Source: Chthoniobacteraceae bacterium
GTDB lineage: Bacteria; Verrucomicrobiota; Verrucomicrobiia; Chthoniobacterales; Chthoniobacteraceae
Assembly: GCA_947471505.1 (NCBI GenBank)
Contig: CANIWM010000010.1
Location: 48,936-112,935 of the forward strand
DNA: 64,000 nucleotides
Direction of reading: 5' to 3'
Made by a program: the position numbers and the translations under genes. This document shows, piece after piece, positions 9,231-17,700 of the stretch (within the stretch, counting starts at the first letter, position 1; each line of letters starts with the position of its first letter). Under the pieces are notes generated by a model. That model was not told the origin of the DNA and ran no database searches. It worked only from the letters and a program-made list of their open reading frames with translations.

Positions 9231-9590
9231 CTACCGGATTCCCTTCGCGATGCGCTCGAATCCATCGCGGTAGCCGGTGATGAATCCGCGTTGCCATTTG
9301 GCCCCGCGATCGGGGTTCGCGCCTGCGGCTTCGAGCGCGAGCACTTCGAGGTCGGCCTCGGTCGGGGTCTTGGGCGGCTTGCGGGCGACGCGGATGTGTC
9401 CGGCTTTTTCCCCCGCTGTGGCGCCCGTGGCGAAGCCGTCTTCAAAAGGCTGCGTCTCTACGGGGGGCGGGACGTTCTCCGGCGGCTTGAGGTCGGCGGC
9501 GCTGATGAGTTCGGGGGCTTTGGGCGCGGGCTTTTTCTCGCCACATGCGGCGAGGAGAACTGCGGCTGCAAATAGGGTGAGTTTTTTCAT
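9231..9590 (-). CDS. Small putative lipoprotein
   Basis: 119 residues. Signal peptide with lipobox LLAAC (cleavage before Cys16), then a Pro/Lys-rich linker and a charged tail with GFATGATAGEKAG and WQRGFITGYRDGFER. These two similar 'G-F-x-T-G' stretches suggest a small repeated unit. No recognised domain. Its start overlaps the GYF-domain gene by 4 bases, so the two are probably made together; a role at the envelope with the ExbBD/TonB-like genes is only suggested by position. Confidence 0.75.
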   Translation of the reverse strand: MKKLTLFAAAVLLAACGEKKPAPKAPELISAADLKPPENVPPPVETQPFEDGFATGATAGEKAGHIRVARKPPKTPTEADLEVLALEAAGANPDRGAKWQRGFITGYRDGFERIAKGIR

Positions 9591-10123
9591 CGTGCGGGCG
9601 GCGCGGGATACCATTGCTGTTGTTCGGCGACGTGGAGCAGCCGCACGCGCCACGCTGCGGCGTGGGTGCCGCTGGAATCGCGGACGGTTCCCTTCAAAAC
9701 GACGGATGCTCCGGCGGGCGGCTGGAGGAGGACTTTGGCCTGCTCGATGGGCTCGAAGGTGACAGTGGCGGACTTCCCAAGCGACTGCCGGATCATCGCT
9801 CGCGAGCGCCAGTAGGCGTCGTGCTCGGTGAAGCCGCCGCTGGTGAGCTCGCGCCAAGCGTCGGCGGTCACGGGGCCGAAAAATGAGACAAGGACGGCGA
9901 TGCCCGTGAGGACGGCGATGGTCAGCGTCCAGCCGAGAAGGCGGCGGCGTTTGCGGCGGCGAAGGACGATCTGGGTGACGGGAGCCCACTGCTCCATTCC
10001 CTCGCGCCAGTAGAGTGTGTCGTCGTCTATGAACTCACATTTGTGCAGGTGGTTCACCTGCCGGACCGTGTAGGGCCCGCGCTGTTCGCCGAGATGGTAG
10101 AGATAGAAAGCTTCAGCCTGCAT
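9587..10123 (-). CDS. GYF_2-domain membrane protein
   Basis: 178 residues. Residues 5-50 match the GYF_2 domain (YLYHLGEQRGPYTVRQV, then DTLYWREGMEQWAPV), a cytoplasmic peptide-binding fold common in Planctomycetes-Verrucomicrobia. An Arg-rich patch (RRRKRRR) and one transmembrane helix follow (residues about 62-85), then an outer domain of about 90 residues whose sequence GASVVLKGTVRDSSG suggests a beta-rich fold. Topology is N-in. Coupled to the lipoprotein gene by a 4-base overlap. Function unknown. Confidence 0.8.
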   Translation of the reverse strand: MQAEAFYLYHLGEQRGPYTVRQVNHLHKCEFIDDDTLYWREGMEQWAPVTQIVLRRRKRRRLLGWTLTIAVLTGIAVLVSFFGPVTADAWRELTSGGFTEHDAYWRSRAMIRQSLGKSATVTFEPIEQAKVLLQPPAGASVVLKGTVRDSSGTHAAAWRVRLLHVAEQQQWYPAPPAR

Positions 10124-10177
10124 AAAACGCGGGACGGTGCGGAATATCGGGAATCGTCCCGGAAGAAACGATCATTT

Positions 10178-10417
10178 TCAGAGCCGCGAGAGGAGCTTGC
10201 GCTCGACGAGCCCGTGGCACGATGGGCAGCGAGGAAGCGGGATGTCTGTCTCGTCGCGAAACTCGTGGGCGCAAAATCCGCAGCGGACGACATTTTTGAG
10301 CGCCCGCCGCTCGCGGCTGCTGCGAATGATGCTGTGGAGCCACCACGCGACGAAGATCGCGATGATGAACACCGCGACGTAGGCAAAGAGGAGTTCGTGG
10401 AGCTTAAATCGGATCAT
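10178..10417 (-). CDS. Small membrane protein with C-terminal zinc ribbon
   Basis: 79 residues from the ATG at 10417, which overlaps the TonB-like gene stop by 4 bases (ATGA). One transmembrane helix (FAYVAVFIIAIFVAWWLHSI) is followed by a basic stretch and a CGFC...CPSC zinc ribbon. The helix is N-terminal, so the ribbon is likely cytoplasmic. No named family. Its fixed place between the TonB-like and GYF_2 genes suggests a shared function in an envelope complex. Confidence 0.75.
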   Translation of the reverse strand: MIRFKLHELLFAYVAVFIIAIFVAWWLHSIIRSSRERRALKNVVRCGFCAHEFRDETDIPLPRCPSCHGLVERKLLSRL

Positions 10418-11157
10418 GGTGCGACGGCGTCGTTCCCCCAACGAATGGAAGCCGTCGCCCAAGTCATCGGCTCTGGTGCTGGCGCGAGGCGGATGCTGGA
10501 GACGAGCCTCAGCGCCTCGGCGTCCATCTCCGGCGCTCCCGAGCTGGTCTGGACAAAAGCAAAACGCACTTCCCCTCCTGCATTCACCCCGACGAGCAGG
10601 ATCGCGGTGCTGAGTGATAGCGCGGAGCGTGCTTCCAGCGTGACAGCAGTCTCGGCGGGCGCGCGCGATTTCAGCGCAGCGTGAAAGGCGATCTCCGTCT
10701 TCCGCGTGGGAGCTTCTGGCGCGGCGGCGGCGGGCTTTTCATCCGCGCTCATGATGAACTCCAGCGAGTCCCGCGCGGGCGGATACTGGATGATCGCTGG
10801 CTCGGAGGGGATGCTGCGCGGCTGCGTCCGCGAAGTCGCATACGAGGGGCGATACGCCACATCGAGAATGCCCGCAGGCTCCACATTGGCGATGCGGGCG
10901 AAGATGGCTGGATCTTCCGCTTCGAGCCAGCGCAAGACGGCCTCGTTTTCCGGCGAGATCGAGCCGTCCGGCGCGAACCGCGTGAGGAGCTGAACGGGCT
11001 GCGCCGTCTGCGGGATGAGCTGTCGCTCCGAGGTGCTGATGTGGACAAAAAAGAACGCCCCGCCGTGCAGCACGACGGAGAGGAAGATCAGCAGCGCCAA
11101 CGTCCACGAGCTGCGATGGCTCCCGGACCAGTCGAACGTCGTCTGGTCGTGGTTCAT
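10414..11157 (-). CDS. TonB-like energy transducer
   Basis: 247 residues. One N-terminal transmembrane helix (WTLALLIFLSVVLHGGAFFFV, containing the His seen in TonB family anchors), a Pro-containing periplasmic spacer, and a C-terminal domain with SLSTAILLVGVNAGGEVRFA and DAEALRLVSSIRLAP, which has the pattern of the TonB C-terminal fold (G-x-V, then D-x-A-L-x-x-V). It lies directly after exbD with a 4-base overlap. There is no TonB-dependent receptor in the window, so its partner is unknown. Confidence 0.8.
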   Translation of the reverse strand: MNHDQTTFDWSGSHRSSWTLALLIFLSVVLHGGAFFFVHISTSERQLIPQTAQPVQLLTRFAPDGSISPENEAVLRWLEAEDPAIFARIANVEPAGILDVAYRPSYATSRTQPRSIPSEPAIIQYPPARDSLEFIMSADEKPAAAAPEAPTRKTEIAFHAALKSRAPAETAVTLEARSALSLSTAILLVGVNAGGEVRFAFVQTSSGAPEMDAEALRLVSSIRLAPAPEPMTWATASIRWGNDAVAP

Positions 11158-11558
11158 GGCTGCGAAAAAGCCCCAGCCCAGATCACGGAAAAGCCGCGCC
11201 GCTGGGCCTCGTGCATGATGTCGTGCAGCACACCGGAAGGCGCGTCCTTATCCGCCTTCACGATAACGGTGCGGTCCGGCTCCCGATTCAGCGCGAACTG
11301 CGCAGCCAGTTCGTTGAAGGTCACTTTTCTCTCCCGATGATAAATCGCCGGAACGAGCCCGGAAGTGACAGTGACAATCTCCGCGTTGCGCTGCGGCCCG
11401 AGTGCAAACGAGGTCGCCGGGAGCGTCACTTGCACGCCCGGCTGGAGGATGAACTTCGAGCCCGTGACCCAAAAGACGAGCACGAGAAACAGCACGTTCA
11501 ACAGCGGCAGAAAGCCAAAGAGCGCGGGGGAGAAATTAAAGGTGCGCCGAAGCTTCAT
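11154..11558 (-). CDS. exbD: ExbD/TolR-family protein with Asn at the usual proton-carrier Asp
   Basis: 134 residues, single N-terminal transmembrane helix and a periplasmic domain (NREPDRTVIVKADKDAP, GVLHDIMHEAQRRGFSVIW) typical of ExbD/TolR. In E. coli ExbD the helix holds the essential Asp25 in a P-x-I-D-V motif; here the aligned motif is LPLLNVLFLVLVFW, with Asn21 (codon AAC at 11496-11498). The family assignment is firm from length, topology and position between exbB and a TonB-like gene. Whether it conducts protons is open. Confidence 0.88.
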   Translation of the reverse strand: MKLRRTFNFSPALFGFLPLLNVLFLVLVFWVTGSKFILQPGVQVTLPATSFALGPQRNAEIVTVTSGLVPAIYHRERKVTFNELAAQFALNREPDRTVIVKADKDAPSGVLHDIMHEAQRRGFSVIWAGAFSQP

Positions 11559-11581
11559 CGCTGGTGATTCACGCGCGAGCT

Positions 11582-12244
11582 TTAGCGCTTGGTGGCGGCT
11601 TTCCGCGCTTCGTCAAACTCGATGATGTCCGCCGGCGTGCGGCTCTCCATGATGAGCGAAACCACCTCGATCCCCGCGCGCTCCATTTCGTGCATCGTGC
11701 TGTTCACGCGGGAGCTCACGTAGGCGTAGCAGATGGCAGTCGGGATGGATACCGCGATGCCCGCCGCTGTCGTGAGAAGTGCTTGGTAGATGCCGTTTGA
11801 AATCTCCGCCGAGCTCGCCAGCCCACTCGCCGCGCTCATCATAGAAAATGCCTCGATCAACCCGGCAATCGTCCCGAGCAGCCCAAGCATCGGCGTGACA
11901 AATGCCAGCGTGGAAATCATTCCGAGACGGCGCTCCAGCTTCGGCACTTCGAGCTGCCCAGCCTCTTGGACAATCTCCTTCAGCTCCTCGCGCGGCGCAC
12001 TGTGGTGGATGATGGCGGCGTGGACCACCCGCTGCACCGGGCCATTCGTCGCAGCGGCTTCCATTTGCGCCTCGCCGAAGTTGCGCCCACGGATGAGCAC
12101 GGCCAGCCCGCGCATGAGCTCGCCCACCCTCACGCTGATGCGGTGAAAGTAGAGCACACGTTCCAGAAACACGGCGCTGGCCAAGATGCTGCAACCAAGA
12201 ATCAGCCACATGATCGGCCCGCCCTTTTGCATGAATTCGAGCAT
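11582..12244 (-). CDS. exbB: MotA/TolQ/ExbB proton channel family protein
   Basis: 220 residues, three transmembrane helices: residues 10-30 (IMWLILGCSILASAVFLERV), a second near 105-130 (AFVTPMLGLLGTIAGLIEAF) and a third near 150-175 (ALLTTAAGIAVSIPTAICYA). The TPMLGLLGTIAG and TTAAGIAVSIP motifs are the conserved core of the family. The last helix carries the Thr residues used in ExbB. First gene of a seven-gene minus-strand run that ends with yhbY; the divergent gap to the next gene (12245-12371) must hold its promoter. Confidence 0.93.
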   Translation of the reverse strand: MLEFMQKGGPIMWLILGCSILASAVFLERVLYFHRISVRVGELMRGLAVLIRGRNFGEAQMEAAATNGPVQRVVHAAIIHHSAPREELKEIVQEAGQLEVPKLERRLGMISTLAFVTPMLGLLGTIAGLIEAFSMMSAASGLASSAEISNGIYQALLTTAAGIAVSIPTAICYAYVSSRVNSTMHEMERAGIEVVSLIMESRTPADIIEFDEARKAATKR

Positions 12245-12371
12245 CCCTATTTTCTACCGCGAACACGGATGGCGACGGAAGGATGAATTTCATCCCGGAA
12301 CGAAAACGCCAGACTTGCACCTTGCGAGGCGGGCGGGAAAGCTGAGCGCTCTTTTCCAAAACCACACTATT

Positions 12372-13349
12372 ATGAAACCATTCGTCTCTACGCTCCTCGC
12401 CGCAAGCATCGCCCTACTCGCCGCGTGCGATAAGAAATCCGACAAGCTCGTCATCGGCCTACTCCCGAAGAGCAAGGGGAACCAGTACTTCGCCACCGTC
12501 GAGAAAGGCGCAAACGTCGCCGCTGCGGAGTTGGGCGTCCAAGTGCTCTTCGACGGCCCGACGAATACAGACGCGACCAAACAAAACGAGATCGTAGAAA
12601 ACTGGATCACGCAGGAAGTGAACGTCATCGCCGCCGCCGCCGAGAACCGCGACGGCCTCAGCTCCGTGCTGAAAAAGGCGCAGGCCAAGGGCATCAAAGT
12701 CGTCACCTACGACAGCGACGTGCAGCCCGACGCACGCGACTTTTTCGTGAACCAAGCAACCGCGCAGGGCATCGGCGAAGTCCTCATGGATACCGCCGCG
12801 AAGCTCTGCAGCGAGGAAGGCGAATTTGCGATCATCACGGCCACCACTTCCGCCGCGAACATGAACGAATGGCGCAAGCACATCGAAGCGCGCCTCGCAG
12901 CCAAATACCCGAAGATGAAGCTCGTGGATACGAAGCCGTGCGACGACCAAAAGGACAAAGCCCAGCAAGAAACCACGAACCTCATCAGCGCATACCCGAA
13001 CCTCAAATGCGTCATGGCCATCTGCTCGCCCGCGGTCCCCGGAGCCGCCGAAGCCGTGAAGCAAGCGGGCAAAGTCGGCGCGATCAAAGTGCTCGGCCTC
13101 GGCCTGCCCAGCGAGAACAAGCAGTATGTAAAAGACGGCGTCACCCAGGCCGTCATCCTCTGGAAAGTCGAAGACCTCGGCTACGCCACCATCCAAGCCG
13201 CCGTCGCCGCTGCAAAAGGGACGCTCAAAGCGGGCGACAAAACATTCAAGGCCGGGAAGCTCGGCGACATGGAGATTCAAGGCACTGACATCCTGCTCGG
13301 CAAGCCGTTCGTCTTCACCAAAGAGAACATAGACGGATTCGACTTCTGA
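12372..13349 (+). CDS. Sugar-binding lipoprotein of the ABC-transporter (RhaS/LsrB/RbsB-like) type
   Basis: 325 residues. Lipoprotein signal MKPFVSTLLAASIALLAAC, then a type 1 periplasmic-binding fold: KLVIGLLPKSKGNQYFATVEKGA, GVQVLFDGPTNTDA, NVIAAAAENRDGL and VVTYDSDV. The sequence order is that of rhamnose/AI-2-type binding proteins. The start at 12372 gives a perfect lipobox; the longer frame upstream is not signal-like. No permease or ATPase gene is next to it; instead aroD follows after 2 bases. Ligand unknown. Confidence 0.9.
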   Translation: MKPFVSTLLAASIALLAACDKKSDKLVIGLLPKSKGNQYFATVEKGANVAAAELGVQVLFDGPTNTDATKQNEIVENWITQEVNVIAAAAENRDGLSSVLKKAQAKGIKVVTYDSDVQPDARDFFVNQATAQGIGEVLMDTAAKLCSEEGEFAIITATTSAANMNEWRKHIEARLAAKYPKMKLVDTKPCDDQKDKAQQETTNLISAYPNLKCVMAICSPAVPGAAEAVKQAGKVGAIKVLGLGLPSENKQYVKDGVTQAVILWKVEDLGYATIQAAVAAAKGTLKAGDKTFKAGKLGDMEIQGTDILLGKPFVFTKENIDGFDF

Positions 13350-13351
13350 GT

Positions 13352-14038
13352 TTGAAAGAAGCCACGCAACAACTTCTCGCTGGCGGCCCGCTCGTCGTCG
13401 GCACCGTGCATTCCCCCGGTAGCCTGAGCCTCGCCGCGACGCTCAACCCCGGCGATGTGGACGTGCTGGAGTTCCGCATAGATTCGCTCCTAGAGCAGGT
13501 CGATGCCGCCGAGCAGGCGATGCGCGCCACGCGCTTCCCGGTGATCCTCACCGTCCGCCATTCATTCGAAGGCGGCGCGGGCGACCTCAGCGCGGACCAG
13601 CGCAAGGAACTGTACCGCCGCTTCCTCCCGCACGCCACATTCGTGGACATTGAGCTGCGCTCGCTCCCCGAGTTTTCCGACCTCGTGGAAGAGGCCCGAG
13701 AGATGGGATGCGCCGTCGTCATTTCCAGCCACGACTTTAATAAGACCCCGTCAATCGGCACCATCACCGCTCGCCAAAAACGCGCCTTCGCAACAGGCGC
13801 AGACATTTTCAAATTCGCCTGCGCCACGCCCACCGCGCACGACCTCGCGAGGCTGCTCGATTTTTCCCAGCGCCGCTCACACGCCCACTCCATCATGGGC
13901 ATGGGCCGCTTTGGCAAAGCCTCGCGCATCGCCCTCGCCGAGGCAGGCTCTTGCTTAAACTACGGCTACCTCGACGCCCCCAACGCCCCCGGCCAGTGGG
14001 AGGCGCGCGAGCTGCGGCGGGCGATTTCTCAGACGTAG
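13352..14038 (+). CDS. aroD: Type I 3-dehydroquinate dehydratase
   Basis: 228 residues, third step of the shikimate pathway (3-dehydroquinate to 3-dehydroshikimate through a Schiff base). Seen: DVLEFRIDSL (catalytic Glu region), VILTVRHSFEGG, ISSHDF (catalytic His) and IFKFACATPTAHD (Schiff-base Lys). The start is a TTG, 2 bases after the binding-protein stop; no ATG or GTG fits before the conserved VGTVHSPGSL. Close spacing implies cotranscription with the sugar-binding lipoprotein, an odd pairing. Confidence 0.92.
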   Translation: MKEATQQLLAGGPLVVGTVHSPGSLSLAATLNPGDVDVLEFRIDSLLEQVDAAEQAMRATRFPVILTVRHSFEGGAGDLSADQRKELYRRFLPHATFVDIELRSLPEFSDLVEEAREMGCAVVISSHDFNKTPSIGTITARQKRAFATGADIFKFACATPTAHDLARLLDFSQRRSHAHSIMGMGRFGKASRIALAEAGSCLNYGYLDAPNAPGQWEARELRRAISQT

Positions 14039-14089
14039 GACCGCTTTGCAGCCTTGCCGCTTGGGAAATCGCTGATAGACCGCGCGGCC

Positions 14090-14764
14090 ATGTTACAATC
14101 GTTGATAGAAACTTGGTTTCACTGGGTCCATGACTGGGGCTATTGGGGCGTCATAATTTTGATGGCGATGGAGTCTTCCATCTTCCCGGTGCCCAGCGAG
14201 CTCGTCGTCCCGCCCGCAGCCATCCTGGCATCGCAGGGCGGCGACATGACGATCCTCGGAGTGATCCTCGCGGGCACTTTCGGCTCGTGGCTCGGCTCCG
14301 CGATCACCTACTGGATTTCGCTTTGGGTGGGGCGGCCCGTCGTCATGCGATATGGCCGGTATTTCCTGATGCCGCCGGACAAAGTCGAACGCGCCGAACG
14401 CTTCATGCACCGCTACGAAGGCGGCGGCATTTTCTTCGCCCGACTGCTGCCCGTCATCCGCCACCTGATTTCCATCCCCGCAGGCATCATTCGGATGAGC
14501 TTCCTCAAGTTTAGCGCGCTCACCGTCATCGGCTCAGCCATCTGGTGCTCCGTGCTGGCCGTGCTCGGCGAGAAGGTTGGCAAGAAACTCGACGCCGCCC
14601 AACTCGCCGCGCTGAAAGCCGGGCAAGGTGCGGATTTGAAGGAGCTTATCCACGCCGTAAAACACGAAGCCCTGTGGATCATCGTCGCCATCGCCCTCGT
14701 ATGCGTCCTCTATTTCGTGGCGATGCGGCTCACCTCCCGCGACAACGTTACGGCGTCGGAGTAA
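14090..14764 (+). CDS. DedA family membrane protein
   Basis: 224 residues. Typical DedA (SNARE-associated/VTT) layout: N-terminal re-entrant motif with MAMESSIFPVPSELVVPPAA, then GSAITYWISLWVGRPVVMRY, the charged loop ERFMHRYEGGGIFFARLLPV and RHLISIPAGIIRMSFLKF. DedA proteins flip undecaprenyl phosphate or phospholipids in the inner membrane. The Glu near residue 23 and the Arg of ARLLPVIRH, needed in E. coli homologues, are present. I start at ATG 14090. Its 3' end overlaps the convergent giant gene by 17 bases. Confidence 0.92.
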   Translation: MLQSLIETWFHWVHDWGYWGVIILMAMESSIFPVPSELVVPPAAILASQGGDMTILGVILAGTFGSWLGSAITYWISLWVGRPVVMRYGRYFLMPPDKVERAERFMHRYEGGGIFFARLLPVIRHLISIPAGIIRMSFLKFSALTVIGSAIWCSVLAVLGEKVGKKLDAAQLAALKAGQGADLKELIHAVKHEALWIIVAIALVCVLYFVAMRLTSRDNVTASE

Positions 14765-17700
14765 GGCGCACCCTTCCGCCGGGGATACCGTCGAGGTAGT
14801 AGCCGGTGCCGTAGCCTGCTTTGCGAAGGAGTGTGCCGGCGAACTTCACGGCTTTGCCGGTGTTCGGGGAGATGAATGAGCCGCCGAATTTCCCGGTGGC
14901 CGCGGAGGCGGTGGCGGTGAGTTTGTCGGCGGCGACGGTGATGACGGCGACTTTGTTCTTGGTATCAACGTTCACGGCTTTGACGCCGAGCGTGGCGTCG
15001 GTCAGGTCCACGGCGGCGTTTCCGTCGGTATCGGTGGCGGGCAGGCTGGGGAAAAGCGGCGTGGCTTTTGGCAGGAGCTTGGCGGCGATGAGGTCAACGG
15101 AGATACCTAAGGGCCAGCCGGGGTGAGCGGGCTTCACGATGAGCGGGCGGAACCAGTGGAAGCCCGCGCCGTCCACGTCGGAGTCCGTCTGCGAGCGCGC
15201 GGTGGCCACGCCGGAGAGAGAGCCTTTCGCGCTGTAAAGGGGCACGTAGAGCGGGATGGTGTCGCCTGCGAGGAGCGCGGAAGACACGGTGAACGCAGTC
15301 CCGTCGGCGAGCTTGCCTTTGAGGGTCACGCTGCCCGTTTTAGAAATGGCGAGGTCGCCGATGCCGTCGCCCTGCGGGTACTCCGCCGCGGTGCGCCCGT
15401 TGTTTGGAGCCATAAGGGCGAGGAGTGCAGCGGTGTATTTGCCCTTGTCGGTGAGAGGGTCGAGCAGGTTGCTGGGGACAGGCACGGTCTTGCCATAGAG
15501 AGGCCGCGTGGCGGTGAAGCGGGATAAAAGCACGTTGCCCGCAGGCTGGATGGTCGCGGTGAACGACGGAGCCTCGCCGATCTGGATTTGCATCTTGAGG
15601 ATGACGTTGGAGCCGACTTTTCGCACGAGCACGGTGGAGTCGTTGGCACTGCTGGAGAAGGTGACGATGCCGGTGTCGCTCACCCTGCCTTTGAGCGCGA
15701 ATTTCTGCCCGCCGAAGACGACCCCGCCGGAAAACGAGCCGCCTTTTGCGAGAGTGAGTTTGACGGAACCGATGTTCTCATTGGTCCGGGTGATGCCGGT
15801 GTTGGGCTCCACAAGGGCGTAGTAATCGCCGATAGCTTCAAGCGCGGAGGAGATGCGGAGCGTGAGGGTCGTCGGCGCGCTTTCGTCCACACCGCCGTCG
15901 AGCACACCGCCGTTGTCTTTCGCTTTAATTGTAAGCGTCGCGGTGCCGCTGACGGAGCCTGCCGTGAAGACGAGCTTTCCATCGGACAAAATGGACGGAG
16001 CCAATGTGAACAACTCAGGATGGTCGTTGGAGATCTGCCACGCGACCGTCTGCCCTGCCTCATCCGACGGGCCTGCGAGCACGCTGGTGGCGAATTGTTG
16101 CGCGTAGCTTTGGCGCACGCCTACGACGAGCTTGGTCGGTGCGGTGAAAGTCGGCGGATCGTTTACCGCACGCGTAGTGATGGTGAATGTGTGAGTGACG
16201 AAATTCACGCCCCCATCGAGCGTGCCGCCGCTATCGCGCAGCGTGGCAGTGATGGTCGCGGTGCCGCTGCGAGTCGGGTGCGGGGAAAAGGAGAGCGTGC
16301 CGCTCGGCGAGATCGCGGGCTGGCTGACAAAGAGATTCGTGGCCGAGTTCGATACCTCGAACGCCAACGTCTGCGACGCCTCGGCTGCTGGGCCTGCGCT
16401 GATATTCGTGGCGAAGCCGACGATGCTCTGGAGCCCCGCGTTGTGGCGCACGGAGACATCCGCGCCAACGGTGAAAGACGGTGCCGTATTCACTTCGACG
16501 ACGGTGATGGTGAAGGTTTGGACCGCACTGGAATCCACGCCGCCATTTGCCGTGCCGCCGTTATCCACGGCGTTCACGGAGACGGTCGCGACGCCGGGCA
16601 TCTCTCCCGCGAGGATGAAGGTGAGCGTTCCGTTCGGCGCAACGGCGGGCTGAGTGGAAAAGAGCGCGTTGTTGGAGTTGGTGACCGTGAAACTGAACGT
16701 CTGACCCGTCTCTCCCGATCCCGTAGAAATAGCGGTCGCCCAGTTCGCACGAGTGACTCCACCGGCATTCTCGCCTATCGAAATGCCCGCTCCTTTTACA
16801 AAAGAGGGCGCCATATTGGGCTGGATAGTGATCGTGAAGGTCTGCGCCGCCCCTGTGTTGATGCCGCCCCCCGCAGTGCCTCCGTCGTCTTGCGGAGTTA
16901 CGCTGACAGTTGTCGATCCTGTCGCATGGGCGGCTGCGGTGAACGTCAGCGTGCCACTCGAGGAAACAGCGGGCTGCGTGGAAAAGAGCGCCGTGTTGCC
17001 CGCGACGACATTAAAAGAAACCGTCTGCGCTGTTTCCGATGAGGCGCCTGCGCGGATCCCCGTGGCCCAAGCTCCGACGGTCTGCACGCCGCTATCCATC
17101 GGCACGGATACGTTTGAGCCTTTGGTAAATGTCGGCGGCGTATTCAGCGTCGGCGCAGAGAGTTGAAATGCGTTAGACTCCGCGACTGGTGCTCCCGCTG
17201 CGGAAGCGGTCAGTCGCGCAGACCCCACATCAAGCACCGACACGGAGCCGGTCCACACACCATCCACTAGCGCAGCGTTTACCGGCAAAATCGTGAGAGG
17301 CCCGCTCACGACGAGCCCACTGTTTTGAGCGCCACGCGGCGATGGCGTGGCAGCAACGGACCAATCACTTGCGTCGTTGTTATCGGACGTGCCGGAGCGG
17401 AAGAGCGAGGTGCCCGACAAATGGCGAGGAGCGCCATCACCCGTCCATTGGGAACCGAGCGTGTAATTGAATCCCTTAAAGGTGAAATTGATCGTCGCCA
17501 GCTCCGCGGCCGTGTAACCCCACGCGCAGAAATCCCGGATCACTCCACTAGCGTCCGAGAGCATCACCCATCCACTCGGGCCGTTTCCAGCCCAGTCAAT
17601 GTCCACGCCGTAGTAAGTTTCGTTCGTGCTCGGCGTGCCGTCGGTCGAGCCAACGATTTGCCCCGAAGCGAGACTCGCGGGCAGCGCCCACGAAGTCGCG

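Noticed and set aside
15850..17160. Regularly spaced repeats that could be mistaken for a CRISPR array
   Set aside because: They are in-frame 110-residue protein repeats of the giant LTD/CotH gene, diverged at the DNA level and far too long for CRISPR units.
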